Shown here piece after piece: positions 1-9,845 of a stretch of DNA of 64,000 nt (within the stretch, counting starts at the first letter, position 1; each line of letters begins with the position of its first letter). A program made the translations under genes and the position numbers. Origin of the DNA: Symsagittifera roscoffensis (lineage: Eukaryota; Xenacoelomorpha; Acoela; Convolutidae). The stretch spans positions 83,881,847 through 83,945,846 of the forward strand of contig NC_087064.1 of assembly GCF_963678635.1 (NCBI RefSeq). Reading direction: 5' to 3'. The notes under the pieces were generated by a model. It worked only from the letters and a program-made list of their open reading frames with translations, did not search any database and was not told where the DNA came from.

Positions 1-90
1 TAGGCAGCGTTAAGTAATTTAACTTGAACTTGTTTGCGGTACGTGTGCATTGCCAGTAATTTGTGAGAGTATTACTGTTTATTACAAAAA
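1..90 (+). other. 5' leader of the giant element
   Basis: AT-rich sequence before the first gag ATG at 91. No LTR end and no tRNA primer-binding site is visible, so the 5' LTR and primer-binding site should lie left of base 1. Confidence 0.4.
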
Positions 91-2091
91 ATGCAGCGTA
101 GGGACTCGTTAGGATCGACTACTAAGATTCCCAGGCTGAGCAAGGGAAGCACGCGAAAATTTTAAGCTAGGCGTAGCCAATCTTCGTTTAGCAGCGCTTC
201 CGACGTTTTTGCTGAAAACGAATCGACTAAAGGTCAAGCTGATCCTTCAGTGAGCGAAATGAAACTAAGGAGCGAGAAGAACCTCGATGGCGATCAAGGG
301 CGGAGCACCGAGGCCGGCCCAACGAGCGAAACACTTGTGGACCCCTTTGACGAAGGGGAACGAACGCTTATTCGACCCGACTTTGAGCCGAGCGAGGACC
401 TCGAACGGGATGAAGTCGAGAGGACGGAGGAGGCCTCGGAGCGTTCCGAGGTCGAGCCGCGAGAGGAAATGTTATTCAGGGGAATGTCCAAATCGGAGAC
501 TAAGAGTCATAAGTGGAGAAAAGAACTCTCACATCCAGCCAATACCCACTCATCTCTGGCCAAGCAGAGCAAGAACGCGATGATGTCGAGTATAAGCCCG
601 AGTGAAGAACAAACGGGTTCGAAGGCCAAGAAAAGCTGGAAGTCCTTGTACGATGAGCGCATGGCGTCACTACGGACTGAAGGTCTGTCTTTCAGTTATG
701 ACCATCCGGAGATAACCAATCCGGATGTGAACTTCACGCCGTGCCCAACGAACGACATGAGCAAGAAGGCGTCGTCCGCCTCGCCGACCAGGCCCATGTC
801 AGATGGGATAACGATGGGAGCGTCCTCAACGTTCGACAGGTTGACGATGTCGATGGGCAAGCAAAAGGGCGGCGCGTCATCAAATACCAGGCTGCAACCG
901 CAGTTGACCTCATCTTCTCTGGGACTAACCCCGCCATTGGGGACAGCTGGCGATATAAGTGACATGTTTGCTGGCTTAATGACTGGTCTGGATGAACTGA
1001 GACGGGACATGACTAAAAGAATAGATCAAGTTGACGAGAGAGCTCACCAGGGTCGAGAGAATTTGCTAGATGAACTGACGCACGTGAAATCGCAGGTGAG
1101 AGTCGATCAGGCTTAATTGATTCGCAACACCAATCAATGCCTGGCGGAGAGCTTGGCACAGGCAAACAAGGAGTCAGAGGAAAGAGAGACTAGGATGACA
1201 AGAGAGATCGAGCGATTGTTGAACGATCATGACAATACCTACGCTCATACGATGACTAGCCTGGAAAAAAGGTTAGATGCCAAAACTGACCTAATGATGC
1301 GGAAGCTTGACGAGATCTTAAGTGGGAGCAATCGGGAGGAGCGTTCCAACCCAAAGGAGCGCTCACGCCAAGCGAATGATGGAGATGGTGCAGGCAGCTA
1401 TGCCGGGGCCCAGCAAATTTCGAGAACGAACTACGAATCTAGGAATAGGGAGCTGCCCAGGGCAGCCCCCTCGAGGCCTGGCTGGACGAATCCAGTCCCG
1501 CCGGAAACAGATGCTTCCCCGGAGACAAGGTGGCCCACTGTGCCACAAGTCAGGTCAATGCCAGATCTGACTACAGTCTCGCAGGACACAACGATGTATG
1601 CCTCGATGTTTGAACCTCTGAATAGATCCCTCGAAACATTCATCACCAAGCTCTCAAAGTCAACCGAGAGAGGAGAGAGGTCAAGAAGGACATTGAAGAA
1701 GCCGAAATCATACAAAGACGAGTCAGACGGCTGCATTGATACTTGGATAGAGGTGAAGTTGCACTTTGAAGAAGAGAGTCTCTCCAAGAAACAGGAAGGT
1801 AGCGCACTAACAAGCAACCTGGAGGGTACTGCCCTAATTTGTGTAATGGCGAAAAGAGCCAATGAAAGAAGAGACAGCGCTCGCAAGATATTCGACATCC
1901 TGCTGAATCGTTTCGGCTTTGGAGTACAAGGGCACCAGGCTATGGTGAAGTTCGAAAAGAGGCGTCAAAGAGATGACGAATCCATAGAAAATTTTTGGAC
2001 GACCTTGAATTGCTTAGGAGGAGAAGCAATCCCGATGAGAGAATATCCGAGCGCAACTTGGCGATTGCTTCGAAGTTCATGGACGGAGTAA
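91..2091 (+). pseudogene. gag, N-terminal half, broken frame
   Basis: The likely start is ATG 91, which follows a run of A and is in frame with everything to 2091. The frame is interrupted by TAA at 163-165 and TAA at 1114-1116. The product would be highly charged and low-complexity at first (rich in E, R and S), then a long predicted coiled coil (about 1,000-1,330). From about 1,690 there is a compact alpha-helical segment with a W-I-E-V-K-L-H-F start, in the position of the Ty3/Gypsy capsid domain (retrotransposon gag family). Near 2,000 the capsid frame moves to the segment starting at 1995. The N-terminal extension of about 500 residues before the capsid is long for Gypsy Gag. The role is inferred from position and the downstream zinc knuckles. 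Confidence 0.7.
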
Positions 2092-2375
2092 AGAGTGAGG
2101 AGTTGAAAACGATGTTAGCCACACACTTCACCCTGTCGCTTGACCAGGTACCCAAGCCTGATGATTTGCGTATGAAGTCACGTGAATACTTGCTCATAAA
2201 ACCGAGGGCGCAAAAACTTTACAGCAATTATGGTAACTACAGCGGAACAAACACTGGCGCGAACTCCAGTTGGTACAAACCTCGCGACGACATCGATAAG
2301 AGGAGGTCTTGTGCGAATTTTGTTTCGATGGACATTATCTTGTTTCCGCGTGTTCTGCTTACAAACAGAACATGA
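1995..2375 (+). pseudogene. gag, capsid C-terminal part, frameshifted
   Basis: Continues the capsid after a frameshift around 2,000. It is helical and charged, with a series of L, E, R and K residues ending in a Y/N/G/S-rich linker at about 2,210-2,270. This is the usual junction between capsid and nucleocapsid. The frame is lost again near 2,310, inside the first zinc knuckle, and coding resumes in the frame of 2309-2596. No retroviral matrix signature such as an N-terminal myristoylation glycine is seen in this or the previous segment. Confidence 0.6.
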
Positions 2376-2596
2376 AGGCAATAGGCTACTTTCTCGACGA
2401 CGTCGATGCGACCGACGAGGACCACGAAGATAACGTTAGAGGGCTCATCATGAAATATGGACCGAGGTGCTTCTTCTGTAATTTGGAGGGACACTTCAAG
2501 TCGGACTGCACTCAGTTTTGGAATGCAGTGGCGGACGCGAAACACCCCCGCCACGAAGAGACGCTTTCGGGTGTCAAGGCAGTCAAGCACGTCTGA
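2309..2596 (+). pseudogene. gag nucleocapsid with two zinc knuckles
   Basis: Two CCHC-type knuckles sit about 50 residues apart. The first reads C-x2-C-x3-H-x5-C (about 2,312-2,353) and looks damaged by the nearby indel. The second, C-x2-C-x4-H-x4-C (about 2,468-2,509), has perfect spacing. CCHC knuckles bind genomic RNA in retroelement Gag proteins. The acidic linker between them is unusual. The reading frame shifts again near 2,580 into the Gag-Pol linker. Confidence 0.7.
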
Positions 2597-3057
2597 TGAA
2601 CGAGGCCGAGTCTCCGAGAAAAGAGACGACACCGAGCACCTTTACGACTAAGAAGGTGAAGACCTTGCCTGACGAGGTAGTAGCCTCGAACCTGGAGGCA
2701 GAGTCGGCCGGCCCACTCAAAGTAGATTATGGTTTGGCGGCAAGGATAGCGTTACAGAATGTCAAACAGGAGCTAGCCACGAAAGAAGTGGAGCAATTGG
2801 TAAGTTCGGAACTGGAAAGCACAGATCTTCGGGAAAAGTTTAACATTCTGAGTAAAACGACGGAAGAAGAGGACAAACAGGAACCCAGAAAGCAGGGACT
2901 AAAACTGAATGTCATATCTGGTAGAACGTTCGGAATGACGAAAGAAGAGACGAAGATAATGTCCATTATCTCAGTCGCAGGACACCAGGTAGTCAAGAAC
3001 TTGAGTGAACCATCCGAGATTACACTAGTCCACCTGGAATTTATGCAGACTATCTGA
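2518..3057 (+). pseudogene. Gag-Pol linker region
   Basis: About 160 residues of charged sequence between the nucleocapsid and protease. The true frame is entered near 2,580. Rich in E, K and T, with no recognisable domain. It ends at a stop at 3055-3057, and coding continues in another frame from about 3,040. Whether Gag and Pol were originally separated by a programmed frameshift here cannot be told, because several accidental indels lie nearby. Confidence 0.5.
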
Positions 3058-3089
3058 GGGAGAAAGATCCCAAGCTGGACTCCAGGGCA

Positions 3090-3650
3090 GTGCGAGCGCT
3101 GCTCACGACAGGAGGTCCGAGGCTGATGAGAGTGGATGGACATTACATCGAGGTCCATGGCCCATATCCGATTCTGATGAATGTGGACGGTATCAAAATC
3201 TTCACAAAAGCTCACGTAACTGATGCGTGTGATCAGGTAGGTCGGATATATATTGGCCAAGAAGAGCTGAAGGTGCGACGAATAGGACAAAATGCAATGC
3301 TTGAACAGGATGCGGTCCACATAGGTTGCGAAGCCGATCTGGCAGCACATGTGCTAGATGTGCAGGGCAGACAACTTTCAGTGAAAGGACTGTTAGACAC
3401 TGGTGCAGTGGTCAGTGTCATGCCAGTCAAAACCTGGACTGACATGGGCTTTGACAGGTCGGATCTGATACCGACAAACATCAGAGTGGCAGCTGCCAAT
3501 CAAGGAGCAATCTATGTGACAGGACGGACCCCTATTATATCACTGCAGCTTGGGGGAAGAATTCTTTGGATGGATGAGCTTCCTGGTGGTGTAAAATTTG
3601 GACGAATCCGATCAATTCATCCTGGGAAGGGACTTCGTACGCAACTTTGA
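3090..3650 (+). pseudogene. pol: aspartic protease (retropepsin-like)
   Basis: The catalytic motif is D-T-G-A (D103-T104-G105 of this segment, codons 3396-3404), preceded by the hydrophobic G-L-L stretch normal for retropepsins. The second hydrophobic motif (I-L-G-R-D-F) lies just downstream but in the frame of the 3598 segment, so an indel near 3,570-3,600 breaks the protease. The protease would cleave the Gag-Pol polyprotein as a dimer. About 90 residues of unknown function precede the DTG. Confidence 0.75.
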
Positions 3651-4095
3651 TGTCACGATCGACCTCAATGACGGGTTGATCAGGATCAAAGATCGAGAGA
3701 GGAAGTATGAAAAGAAACCTATTAATAAGATCTTAATTAACCAGGCTAAGGTGCCAATTTTTCTTGATCGAAAAGTGAGATTGAAACCAAACCAAGCCGT
3801 GGTAGCGACTTTTAGGATGAGGAATCTTAATGAACTCAGTAATGACAGACAAGTGTGCCTGGTACCAAATCCAAACAAAAAGAGCTCGGCTATTTTAGGA
3901 AGACGCTTCTCACTCACTCAGAGCGGACTGTGTGTGAGTGTGTTGTTGAACGCAGAAGCAACAACAGTGACAATACAGAGGGGAAAGAAACTTGGCTACG
4001 CATTGCCTCTGAACACAGACTTTCAGGGTGTGGAGAACTTGAAAAAGTTTGATGTAACTAAATGTCCATGCATGCTAACCAAGAATGTATACTGA
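3598..4095 (+). pseudogene. pol: protease end and protease-RT spacer
   Basis: Begins with the I-L-G-R-D-F motif that closes the retropepsin fold. About 140 residues of spacer follow, beta-strand-like and basic, as in other Gypsy Pols between PR and RT. The frame ends at TGA 4093-4095. The next recognisable stretch is in the 4245 segment. The interval 4,096-4,244 is still related coding sequence with stops and a frameshift. Confidence 0.6.
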
Positions 4096-4244
4096 AGAGA
4101 GTAAATGAATTGAAATCTTCTAGGAAATTGTTTTCAATGAAGTAGGAAACAGATGGTGGGCTGTCTAGTTGTTCGAATTTTTCCGAGAGACAGACAGAAA
4201 CAGAGTTAGCAGCGAATAAACCGGTCCTACCTGAGATAGAACAT

Positions 4245-5201
4245 TTGAAGGTTAAAATATCAGACAAGGAACTAGATTCGCTCAGGGCGGTGCTAAGTCG
4301 GAACGCAGACGTTTTTTCGAAACATAAGGCCGACATAGGTTGCTGTAATTTTGTAGAACACGAGATTGAGATAGAAGAGGGCTCGGTACCTCATAGGGAA
4401 GGGGCGAGAAGAATGACCCCTCATAAGTCGGAAGCGTGCAGGAAGGAAATCGAGATGTTAATGGAGTACGAGATGATCGAGCCGTCGAAGTCCCCGTAGG
4501 CTTGTGGCGTGGTCATGGCCAAAAAGAAAGGGGGGCAACTCAGGTTTTGTAGTGATTTCTGTTATCTGAACGCGGTGACTTTAAAGGACGCATACCCGAT
4601 TCCCCGCATCGATGAGAGCCTATCCAAGCTGAGAGACGCGAAGTTCTTCACGACGTTAGATTTGGGCTCGGCGTTCTGGCAAGTGCCACTCCGAAAGCAA
4701 GATTGTGAAAAAACGGGCTTCGCGTGCGAGCTGGGGTTGTTCCAGTGGAAGAGGATGCCGTTCGGATTGTGCAACGCGACGGCCACATTCCAGCGACTGA
4801 TGGCGCAGGTACTCACGAGTGTGACGAAGAAATACGGGAAACTCATCATGTGTTACGTCGATGATGTCGTGATTGCAACGCCAACCCTAGAGGATCACAT
4901 AGAGAGGTTGGATGAGTTGTTTACTTGCATGAAGCAGGCGGGACTGAAATGTAAACCCTCGAAGTGTGAAATCCTCAGAGACTCCATAAAGTATCTAGGC
5001 CGCCTGGTGGATAAGCATGGAGTGAGACCAGACCCCGAAGCGGTCAAAGCGGTTTTGACCCGGAAGGCGCCCAAGACAGATACACAACTGATGAGCTTTT
5101 TGGGGTTTGCTAACTATTATCGGGAGTTTATCAAGGGATACGCCGATAAGATATACCCCATGCAACAGTTGATGAGAAACAAAGGCAAAAAGTTCACTTG
5201 A
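4245..5201 (+). pseudogene. pol: reverse transcriptase
   Basis: The RT core is nearly continuous apart from a TAG at 4497-4499. Visible blocks are the P-x-R-E entry region (about 4,390), L-R-F-C-x-D-F (about 4,535-4,560), D-A-Y-P-I-P-R-I-D (about 4,590), L-D-L-x-S-A-F-W-Q (about 4,660), M-P-F-G-L-C-N-A (about 4,758) and the active site Y-V-D-D (4854-4865), then the C-terminal F-L-G-F-A-N-Y-Y-R block (about 5,098). These are the standard Ty3/Gypsy RT blocks in order. Both the TAG at 4497 and the TGA at 5199-5201 fall where this family normally has tryptophan, so each could be one G-to-A change. Confidence 0.9.
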
Positions 5202-5588
5202 AGTGATGAGGCACAAGTTTCATTTGAAAACATTAAACTTGAATTTTGCGAATTGTCCTCGGCATGCCAACAGAGAAGGGGATGTTTGTGTTAGACACGG
5301 ATGCATCAGTGGTTGCGATATCAGGCATACTTTACCAGGAGCCAGAGTGGAACGGGAGAACGGTTCTCTGTCAATAGCCTACGGAAGTGAGGTCTTGAGC
5401 GATACCGAGATGAAGTATGGCTGAAAACCTATTCGATGGACCAAAGTTATATTGGTCGTTGGATCGTGCGCCTGGACGGATACCACATGATCATAGAGCA
5501 CCGTACCCGTGACAAGCATCAGAATGCTGATAGCCTCAGTAAGAAAACAGAATTCTATGAGCGCCTCGAAGAAAAGAAGGCGAACCAA
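5202..5588 (+). pseudogene. pol: RNase H with an internal deletion
   Basis: The first catalytic aspartate is in L-D-T-D-A-S (about 5,292-5,310), followed by the glycine-rich turn and the Y-G-S-E-V-L stretch with E-M-K-Y. At about 5,418-5,424 the sequence jumps straight to W-L-K-T-Y-S, so the middle of the domain, including the D-N-R block, is missing (an estimated 35-45 codons). The last catalytic block, N-A-D-S-L-S, is present at about 5,524-5,541. RNase H would remove the RNA strand during reverse transcription. This copy is certainly inactive. Confidence 0.75.
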
Positions 5589-6895
5589 GCGGAGGTCAAA
5601 GACGGGTTTTCATTCCTAGACAAGGAGACCTACGACAAACTACCACTCACTAGATGGCTGGATAAGTCAGGGCACCCTATACCAGGACACCCTACTGAAC
5701 TTCCAGTGGAAACGGCCGCTGAGATAAAGGTTTTAGCCAGGGGTGAACCCGTTCCGCTGGATCTGCTAGTCCGATCCAATCTGGTACAGCAGGGGCTCAC
5801 CAGGTTGGGTATAAACAGCATAGATCTGCTAAATAGGACAGTGAATGTGGCGCCGGACGTCATGGGGAAACTTCGTGACTTGCTGGATAGAGAAGTCGAC
5901 AGACATGATCGTGAGTGGATGGAGACCATGCAGCGATTGACCGTAACTGAGAAAACTGAGAAGAGGCCGGTGATCATTCGCGGTCGCAATGTGGAACGGG
6001 ATTGCCGGCCGATAGTGAACCAGCTGGTGACCTCAATGCCGAAGGATGTCTTGTTGAGGACTTCGTTCACAGAACGTGGGAAACCGACCCCGATCCAAGT
6101 CACTGAGGAAGTCAGGGTCAAGTCGAAATCCAGCTTCACGTGAAAAGTACGTTTCACAGATGCAAAAGAAGAGTACGATCCGAGCTCAGATTGTTCTTCC
6201 GGGGACGAGACAATGTCCGTGGAGTCAGGAACTTTCGGGCCCGTGCAGGACGACTTGTCCGGGGAGAGGTTGATGAAACAACCAAGGGATAGAATGTTGT
6301 CCGGGGAGTCGGATTCAAAGTGACCACGGGACAGAGTTTTGTCCGGGGAGTCGAGAAACATCACAGACAGATTGGAACATGATGATGTGGAATCATTTGG
6401 CTCAAGTGATGACTCGAGGCCTCAGTCCTGGGACAACACATCCGAGACTACTTCCAATTCTGATGTATCGAAGATTGCGATTCGTTCCTTGTTGGTGGAC
6501 TGGAAGCAGCATGGGCTCGACAGAGAAATGCATCAGGATCCGGACACAGACAGGTACACCTCCGACGAGGAGGGCACTGTGGTGGATAATGCCGCCGATG
6601 AGCTCGAGCTGATAGCAGTTTCGAAACGCCCAACCAGATTACTGCCACATGGTACGGTCGTCCGTACCAATCTCGTGCCGTCCGTGCAGGAAGCATCGCC
6701 TTTGAAGAAAATATGTTGCGTCAAATTGATGGACGATGCTTATGCTCCGGAGATAAAGAGCGGGCAATTAAACGTAATAAAGACGTATCTGAAAGCCAGA
6801 TACCGGCTGTCGGACCTCCTAAGGGCTCAACGAAATGACAGAATGGCGAGCAATCTGAAAGATGGATCGAGAATGGAGCACCTGACAAAGGAGAT
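5589..6895 (+). pseudogene. pol: long insert between RNase H and integrase
   Basis: About 430 codons lie between RNase H and the integrase zinc finger, where most Gypsy elements have a much shorter tether. The first part (to TGA at 6141-6143) is helical and charged. The middle (about 6,150-6,360) is acidic and contains repeated L-S-G-E-S units. The last part (6339-6923) begins D/S-rich and becomes basic towards the integrase. A TGA at about 6,320 lies inside the repeat. No known domain is recognised. Confidence 0.6.
6241..6357 (+). repeat. Degenerate 45-bp coding repeat with TGTCCGGGGAG cores
   Basis: The core TTGTCCGGGGAG occurs at about 6,253, 6,297 and 6,341, about 44-45 bp apart, with a weaker relative at about 6,196. 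In frame it encodes L-S-G-E-S/R units, the last two preceded by P-R-D-R. The core is nearly identical to the polypurine tract at 19,266-19,279. Confidence 0.6.
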
Positions 6896-7990
6896 TTGGA
6901 AGAAGACAGCTACAAGATCTTGAAGCAGTTCTACCTGAAAAAAAAAGATTTGTTGTACCTGAACAAAGACGGAATCGTAGCCTGTAAACGTGAAGAGGAG
7001 GATAAAGTCCTTTACAAGTACAACTCGATAGTGTTACCACAGTTATACCAGACCGAATTGCTCTTTCGTTCACATGACCAGATGGGCCATCAAGGCGTGG
7101 ACAAAGTGTACAACAGGATACAGAAACTATTCGAATGGCCTGGTTTGAAAAAGGCTTGTGAAAAGTGGATCTCTGCGTGCTTGTCGTGCAAACAGGCGAA
7201 GGACCCCAGGAAACTAAGATTCCTTCTGCAGTCAATAGAATCATCGGGATTAAATGAAGTGGTGCAGATTGATCACCAGAAGATATGCATGACAGCCACG
7301 GGTTACAATCAGGTACTGGTAATGATTGACCATTTTACGAAATTTGCAGAGGCAGAACCCTGCATGACAGCATCAGCGGAAGAAACATGCGATCACTTGA
7401 TAAATGTGTGGATAGCGATGCACGGCTGCCCCATCACGTTCCAATCGGACAATGGCAAAGCATTCGTGGGTGATCTCACGAAGGAGTTAATGAAAAGGTC
7501 GCAGGTAGCACAGGCCCACTCGACCACTTATCACCCGCAAACGAATGGCCTAGTCGAGAGGCAAAATCGCACGCTGGTATCCATGATGAGAGTTTATTGC
7601 TCACACTACATGGATGACTGGGATAGACACTTGCCGCAAGTGATGGGTGCTTAAAACAGCACAGTGCATTCCACCACGGGAATAAGTCCGCATATGATTC
7701 TAACTGGTCACGAAAAAGCGCTTCCGTTGACGTTTTTCTACCCTGAATATGAAGGGAAGAGAACAGGACCGCAAACGTACGTGCGCGGGATGTCATTAGA
7801 AGACAACAGGACCTCAATGACTTATGCAGGAGGAACACATTAGACAAAAAGGAGGTTTGATAAATGGACTGCCGATGCAAAAGCCTACTCAGTTGGCGAT
7901 TACGTCTCGGTATTCCAGGAAGTAGTTTCACCGTGGCAGAAGTGCACCAAGGAGGTCGGTTTAATCGACTGAGCACAGGAAGAGTAGCTC
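6896..7990 (+). pseudogene. pol: integrase
   Basis: HHCC zinc finger (H60, H65, C95, C98 of this frame) followed by a complete DDE core: D126 (7271), D185 (7448) and E221 (7556), giving D-x58-D-x35-E. The first 252 codons are open; TAA at 7652-7654 then interrupts the frame, which continues to about 7,840 and, after another stop, to about 7,960. Integrase inserts the cDNA copy into host DNA. The C-terminal part (about 7,855-7,960) has the small beta-rich look of the usual SH3-like tail, but I see no convincing chromodomain. This is the best preserved enzyme of the element. Confidence 0.88.
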
Positions 7991-8718
7991 ATTACGAAAA
8001 CATCAAGCCGCACATTGCCTCATCAGAGGACTGGTGCATCCCAGCGGACATGGAAGAGGGAGACTATCTGATAGTGGATCATGCTTGTGAGGTGAATGAA
8101 AGAGGTACTCGCGACAAAAACGACGGAAATGAGGTGGTGGATGATTGCGATCTACCACTGGACCTAGAGTTGACCGAGTGAGTAGAGGTGGATGACGAAA
8201 CTCTACCTTATGCCGAAGAGGACTGGGACTGCCCAGAACAGACTGAAATTGACAAAGGAATACAACCTGACTTTCCTCTCACCATGGAGACACGCCAGAG
8301 CAAGAAGGGAAGGGATAAGAAGAAGTACAACCCGTATGGCGAGGGTTTCGTCATAGACAGGATAGTTTTAAGTGATATGATGGAGTCGCTGGTGGGACTG
8401 GATGAAGTAGCGGTGCCAAGAGAGATCGACTTGGTGAATGACATGGATCAAGATTGGATAGACGATCGCTCCGAACCAGAAGTAGAGTTCAAACCAGACG
8501 TGGATCAGACTCATGAGCAAGAATTAACGATTTTGCGAGTGCTCGAAGGGCTCCACGATCTGCCGGCTGATCCTAAAGAGACAATCTTGACGAGTCAGGA
8601 TGTCGATAAAGACGGCATCAAACACGTCAGCCATGACAAAACCGAGTCCAACTGGGTCGCTCCAGATGGCCCTCTACGCGTTCCGCAATCCAACCTCGAT
8701 CTGCTCGGCTTTAGATGA
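7864..8718 (+). pseudogene. pol: acidic C-terminal tail behind the integrase
   Basis: About 280 codons in one frame to TGA 8716-8718, with TGA at 8179-8181. Very acidic (many D and E), with one basic patch (Q-S-K-K-G-R-D-K-K-K, about 8,298-8,328). The first 30 or so codons of this frame overlap the integrase C terminus. No domain recognised. Such tails can direct targeting of the integration complex, but nothing here proves that. Confidence 0.5.
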
Positions 8719-8740
8719 TCGACGGCGACGTCGAAGGATA

Positions 8741-8760
8741 TTTTTTTCCGGGGAGTGGGG
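8741..8760 (+). promoter_or_regulatory. Internal polypurine-tract-like motif
   Basis: A T-run followed by CCGGGGAGTGGGG. It shares the CCGGGGAGT core with the tract next to the 3' LTR (19,266). In an ordinary Gypsy element a T-run plus G/A-rich tract at this place, right after pol, would mark the start of the 3' LTR. Here coding-like sequence follows instead, so it may be a second or ancestral plus-strand primer site. Confidence 0.35.
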
Positions 8761-9372
8761 GTAGGACTCACCCACACCGAAAACCTGATCATTAAAAAGT
8801 TAAAATCGACAAGAGAAACCGGAGAACTGGAGACAGAGGGCGAGAACGCTGAAAAACCACCTTTTGGACGAATTTTTGAATCTTATTTTGACCTACCGAA
8901 CTATTATTCAAACAATATCGTCATAACGGACAACGATTTCATACTCACAGAACGTACATGCGCTATAGCGACAACCGCGGAGGTAAGCTTCAAAACAGCA
9001 CTAGCGGCTGATTTCAAAAGAGAGTATAAGAACATCGAGTTTTTATGTAAACAGAGGCCTGTTGTGGGAGGGATGATAGGGCTGCCCCCTGTTGCATCGC
9101 AGATACCAGGGAAATATTTGTAATTCCTGGTTACTAAGGCCACTGATAGGCAACACGTAGATCCAGAGAGCTTGGTATTGACCTTGACTCGACTTAGGGA
9201 TTTTCTGGTTGAGAGAGGAATGACCACTATCTCGTTACCAACCAGTCTATGATCCCAATAGGGGAAAACTACATTCGAGAGAGTTGTACGACCTCATACA
9301 CGTGATATTTTCAGAAACTGACATAGAGGTTTACTTACATAAAACGTACTATCTGAGCATATGCTAGGAGTT
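8755..9372 (+). pseudogene. TARG1/OARD1-like macrodomain, broken
   Basis: After about 60 linker residues the order of elements matches the short ADP-ribose-binding macrodomain of the TARG1/OARD1 type: a V-S-F/D-F-K-R-E-Y helix region (about 8,975-9,025), the L-V-T-K strand after a proline/glycine loop (9,124-9,138), the L-x-x-L-R-D-F helix, the I-S-L-P strand (about 9,220-9,237), then after a frameshift G-K-L-x-x-R-E-L-Y-D-L-I and a final T-D-I-E-V-Y strand (to about 9,340). TAA 9121-9123 and a small insertion at about 9,235-9,242 break the frame. The catalytic glycine-rich G-C-G-L-D loop of TARG1 is not recognisable. Known members bind or remove ADP-ribose from proteins. Here it may be captured from a host. 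Assignment rests on pattern recognition only. Confidence 0.55.
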
Positions 9373-9845
9373 GCATTCGGCGATAAGTGGTTTTTATTAA
9401 GTTCACTTTATAGAGATTAGGATTGAGTTAGGTTAGCTACTAGGGATTATGCTTTTAGGTAATAATGTATATATATGATGTTTATGTTTTAAGTTATTGT
9501 TAGGGTATGTTTTATGTGATGTTTGTATCCTGAAAGACCTGGAACACTCCAAGTATTGAAGGTGACAGCGCTCATTCGTGTTACCTCGATAAGGTTGAAG
9601 GTGGACGATCCACCTTGGTGCTAAGTTTTAAATCAGTAACGAAGAAAATTTTCAATGGATCGTTTTAAAGGAAAAAATGTGAATGATGTTTTATCCTGAA
9701 AATGGAACCGCATGAAATGATTTTAAGTCGTGACTTGTTTTTTAGATCTTGATTGATCAAATCTTGTTTAGTGAATCAAACAAACTTGAAGGAACTTCAC
9801 GACACGAGAATCAACACGATAGAAAGGGGTGATACAAATGAATTA
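9373..9845 (+). other. Spacer between gag-pol-macrodomain and second coding block
   Basis: AT-rich, with no open frame of note. Contains TATATATATG at about 9,468-9,477 and several T-runs. It could hold the end of the first transcript or a promoter for the second block, but no diagnostic motif is seen. Confidence 0.35.

Noticed and set aside
7855-7960. Chromodomain at the integrase C terminus (chromovirus assignment)
   Set aside because: The short beta-like stretch lacks the aromatic cage pattern of a chromodomain, so I leave the Gypsy lineage open.
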